Source of the DNA: Eudromia elegans
Lineage: Eukaryota > Chordata > Aves > Tinamiformes > Tinamidae
Length of the DNA: 64,000 nucleotides
Direction: 5' to 3'
Assembly (NCBI GenBank): GCA_003342815.1
Contig: PTEX01000163.1
Span: 124,001 to 188,000, forward strand
This document shows positions 60,401 through 64,000 of this stretch, in pieces. Positions within the stretch are counted from its first letter, which is position 1. Each line of letters begins with the position of its first letter. The position numbers and the translations under genes were made by a program. Below the pieces are notes generated by a model. That model did not search any database, was not told the DNA's origin, and saw only the letters and a program-made list of their open reading frames with translations.

Positions 60401-63400
60401 AGTATGGCTGTAGGTACACTGGACATCAGCAGTTAAGACAGAATGCCACGGCTCTTAAAATCGAGATAAATGACTGTTTTGTTTAAACCCATCTGCTGTT
60501 GATGGGCTTAAGAGTGACTGAGCTTCTAAATGATTTCATAGACCATATTTGTTCACAACACTTTCACTTGGAGTCATTTTAACACATTTGAAGTAGTGTT
60601 GTTAGTGTCTTGGTCTTGCGAATATTGTTTTTAAAGATGATTTGATACGGCATTGCATCAGTCACGTTAGTAATGGTGCTTGTGGCCTTTGTGGTGCATA
60701 AAGGCAACTTAATCATTCCAAATGTCACATGCCACATCCTAGGTTTTCCTCTGAGAAATTTGACAGCCTTTGTAGGCTTGGCGATATGATATAATACACA
60801 CTTAAATCCTAATTGCAATTCTTTCACACTCTAGTCAAATAGAGACTAGAGTCTCTAGTCTCTCAAATAAAGAAACAATCTGGAAATTCAGACCTGGCCT
60901 AGGGCTGGAAATAGAAAGAGCCAGTAATAATAGTGGTAGAAAATAACGTACCATAGAGATGCCCTTTGAGAACCAACACCACATGCACGTACTTCCTGCA
61001 TTGCATGGAGGACTTACTCACATATTTCTTCTACATACTCTATCAGGATAGGATTTATGGCCTATTACCACCAATTACCACCAAGAAAATGGCCATATCA
61101 CTATGTAAAGGATCTTGGAGGCTGCAAGCCCAGGGCTGGCATGTCCAGCATCCATGCGAGGATGCTGTACCAGCCTGCTCACAGTTGCCACCGGCAGCAC
61201 AAGGACAAGGAGCTGCCTGCTTTGACCGCATGGGACAGAGCAACTCTTTGCATTTGCAGGGCTGTGGGGCATCAGCAGAGCCAGGTGCACTGGCTCTATA
61301 GGCTGCTATAGTCACTAATTCAGGAGGGATAAAATTGATGTACCACATCCCCTTAGGAAGCAGTTCTGACAGTCATAGGCAATGAGGAGAAATTCAGCTT
61401 CTGCCCACTGTGCATCTCATCCACAGTCAGCAAAATGGCAGCCCTCTGGGGCTCAATACGGCAGAATGGTGCTGGATTCTGTGAATTACCCATCTTCTGT
61501 CACCAAAATGCAATCGTAGTAGTGAAGGAAACAAACAGAGCATAGAACTGCTTCATATCCCTCAAACCTATTTGCTGTAATTACCAAGTGATCACTTGCT
61601 TCTCCATCTCCAGCATGTCTGTGTTGGTCTTCACCCCTCAGCTATTACATTTTTCTTATAGTAACATTACTTGATTCTCTCCCTTGGAGAATTGGCTCCG
61701 CAGGGACGTTTTCCGGGGATAAAATGTGTTATCTTGGTGAATCTGATTTAGGCTCCTATTTGGAAATTTTGTTCGTGCTGGCTACGAGGAACATTGTATC
61801 TGGTGACCGAACAACTTCCTTTAAGCAAAGTTTCATTCAGGAGAAAAACATTTCAGAGAAAACCTGCCTTACCATCAATAAAACAGCCTGTCCCCCTACC
61901 CATTCTCAAGGTAATTAATGATCTTCCTCTTTGAGGCCCTCAAAGGACCAGCTGCCAGTTTGCCCTTGGCTCAACTTGGCTCTATGTTGGAGCTACCTGA
62001 TCTGCCCCAGTAACTCAAGGATCCCTTTCAAGATCCCTCATAACTGCTCAGAGCCTTTTGAACAAACAAGTTCCCACACCAAATGAGCCAAATTTATAGG
62101 ACATTTGATATAGTCTTTTTAAAAATGCCAGGCTGCTCTGTTGTATTTCATGTACCTACACACCATTGTCTGAAGGCTGTGAGGCTCCTTCCCTGCAATC
62201 GCAGCCGAATCCTTTCCGCAATCGCAGCCTGCTCTCAGTAAAACAAAGACGTTGCAAAGTGGTTTAGGGGTTACCAGATTAACCTCATGGCAGTCAGAAA
62301 ATGAATGCTGTATTCCTGGCCTTTCCTCATGCTCCATTACTACACCATGCAGATACATTTTCTGGACAACTGCTGTTCTATTATAACCAAAGAAAAAATC
62401 CATTCTTGTTTACATGGGTTTTTTGTTTCACACTTCTCCACTCTACCTTTTAGATTCCAATAAAATGCCAATATGAAATATAAATATTTATAAGATATTT
62501 ATGATTTCTGAATATCTAAACAATAACCTTTTTTTGAAAAAAAAGTGAAGTTATAGTAGCTCCATTCCATGATATTTTTATATTTAGAAAATTTAGAAAT
62601 ATGTATTTAAAATGTCGAGCTTGGAAGTATCAAACATATAATATAGAACAAGAAATACAGATAAAGCCTGACTTTTAGCAGCTGGTATGCAGCATCAAGT
62701 TATGTGAAGAGCAATCCACTCTATATTCTAGCTAAGGAGTCATTTAAGGTATACTGCAGGTATGCAAGATCTCATAAACTGATTGCACAGACATGAGAAG
62801 GTTTGAAAGAATCTTAAATTTTCTTCCTGGTCTATTAAGACATATATAGTTAGATACTCATTAGTAGGTTGGTAGGCCATAGTTATCTCAATATTGATTC
62901 AATGTTATCATTTGTTATTTGAAATGCATAAAATAGTGGTTTTATAAAAGTAATTATGTAATAAACATGAAAGAAATACACACTCTCCTGGAAATTAATC
63001 ACATTCATCCTTTGACTGCACCTCTTATCTACACAGCACAGGATATTGGGAATAGTAGCCTATTGAAATGTAGTTAGGAAATTGCACATACAGTATGAAA
63101 TCTCCTGAGCTTGTAGGTTCTAAGGCGATTACTGTTGATATTAATCATATATAGCAAAATTCTGTGCCTCAAATATTCAGTGAATGGAATATAAATATGT
63201 TCTAGGCAACAACTATTCAAAAGGTTAAGTGTCCAACATTACAAGAAGAATATTATAAATTTTTTCCTATCAAAGACACTCCATTTTGCCATGAAGCAGG
63301 GAAGTGGTAAAGGAAAAAGGAGGACAGGAAGCAACAGGTAAGAACTAGCACAAAATAAAAACAAGGCACTATGGGCTTTCCAAGAGCCGAACATTTTCTA

Positions 63401-64000
63401 ATTACATAGTCATACGCTATTGAACTCACTCTGGCCTTTCCTTCCCCTTCCTTCTCTTGCTTTGACTCTTGCTATTTTTACGTGCATCTTAAGCAGTGTT
63501 GTGTGTAGATGTTTGCTCATATCTATACAGCTATGCATACACAAAGTTTATGCTCCTTGTTCCAGTGGATCTAAATTAAATTCATGGAAAATTAACTCAT
63601 TAATCAGGTTATCAGGTAATTTAGGGAAAGCTTGACAAAGGAAGCAATTGCTTACACAACAACCTTTGGTCAAATCATTTGCTGGGAAGTGGGAGATCCA
63701 TGTCCAACCTTGAGTAGAGTGGGACTGTGTTTGGATCTCCTCTCTATGGATAATGCACACATCTTTATGAAAGGCTTTGAGGTAAAATAGAGAAACAGTG
63801 GTCTGCGTGGGGCCATGCGAAGAAGGTGTCACCCATTCAAGTTCACAGAATGGCTGGGGTATTAATTGAACCATCTGAGGCAAGGAGGCTCCTCACATAT
63901 GTGAATTACTCTCAACCTTGAATTGACCACTGTAGATTAAAAAAGGTGTCCCCTTGTTAAATGATATGGAAGGATAGTGAGGAGGAGGAAGCAAGAGATA
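57450..64000. other. Intergenic AT-rich DNA, no recognisable gene
   Basis: No exon, tRNA or known repeat could be supported. A perfect 10-bp hairpin is at 60841-60863. A slightly GC-richer spot at about 61120-61310 has overlapping short frames on three readings, none familiar. No exon of GRPR, the expected next gene, was found. Confidence 0.65.
60841..60863. repeat. Perfect 10-bp inverted repeat with 3-base loop
   Basis: AGAGACTAGA at 60841-60850, loop GTC, then TCTAGTCTCT at 60854-60863. The motif CTAG(T)CT recurs just upstream (ACTCTAGTC), so the hairpin may have grown from slipped copies of a short repeat. Confidence 0.95.

Noticed and set aside
62196..62229. Two copies of GCAATCGCAGCC 22 bp apart.
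   Set aside because: Too short and isolated to call a repeat or binding-site array.
8960..64000. Search for exons of GRPR, the expected neighbour on the plus strand.
   Set aside because: No frame shows the seven-transmembrane receptor sequence; the gene probably lies beyond the window.

Overview
The window reads as nuclear DNA of a bird. Several CR1 LINE 3' ends carry the typical avian tail (direct or inverted copies of the ATTCTGTGATTCT octamer), no mammalian SINE or L1 is visible, and the background is AT-rich intron and intergenic DNA. Sharp CpG-rich islands break up this background. The only gene I can name is AP1S2, the sigma-1B subunit of the AP-1 clathrin adaptor, on the minus strand. 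In mammals AP1S2 lies on Xp22.2 between ZRSR2 and GRPR; in chicken the region is, from memory, on chromosome 1.

Layout: 1-6744 is AP1S2 intron 2, holding one old CR1 3' end and a candidate alternative last exon with its own poly(A) signal (about 1597-1907). 6745-6923 is AP1S2 exon 2, which encodes the N-terminus. 6924-8079 is intron 1. The CpG-island promoter and non-coding exon 1 lie at about 7650-8930 and contain a 150-base assembly gap (8203-8352).

From about 8.95 kb to the end (55 kb) no exon can be recognised. This fits the gene-poor AP1S2-GRPR interval, and no GRPR exon was seen. The stretch holds a 21-bp minisatellite with a five-unit higher-order period (17919-18170) next to a second CpG-rich patch (18171-18850). 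A 295-base gap lies inside a purine pentamer array (19212-19618). Two copies of an unnamed element occur at 22029-22172 and 26925-27070, and there is a long TTCC array at 28358-28450. An old turtle-like CR1 relic lies at 28654-29110, and CR1 copies follow at 41845-42023, 42857-43063, 49684-50130 and 50135-50855. Other features are an unidentified 112-codon frame (45456-45794), an octamer/homeodomain/GATA-motif-rich block (44480-45240), an AT-rich near-palindrome and three perfect hairpins.

I do not see a new multi-gene system here. The best leads are: (1) the frame-compatible alternative terminal exon in AP1S2 intron 2; (2) the paired repeat whose two copies differ mostly at one codon position, as if derived from a coding sequence; (3) the minisatellite beside a CpG-rich patch; and (4) the motif-dense candidate enhancer. 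All exon limits are read by eye from splice motifs and none is backed by transcript evidence.
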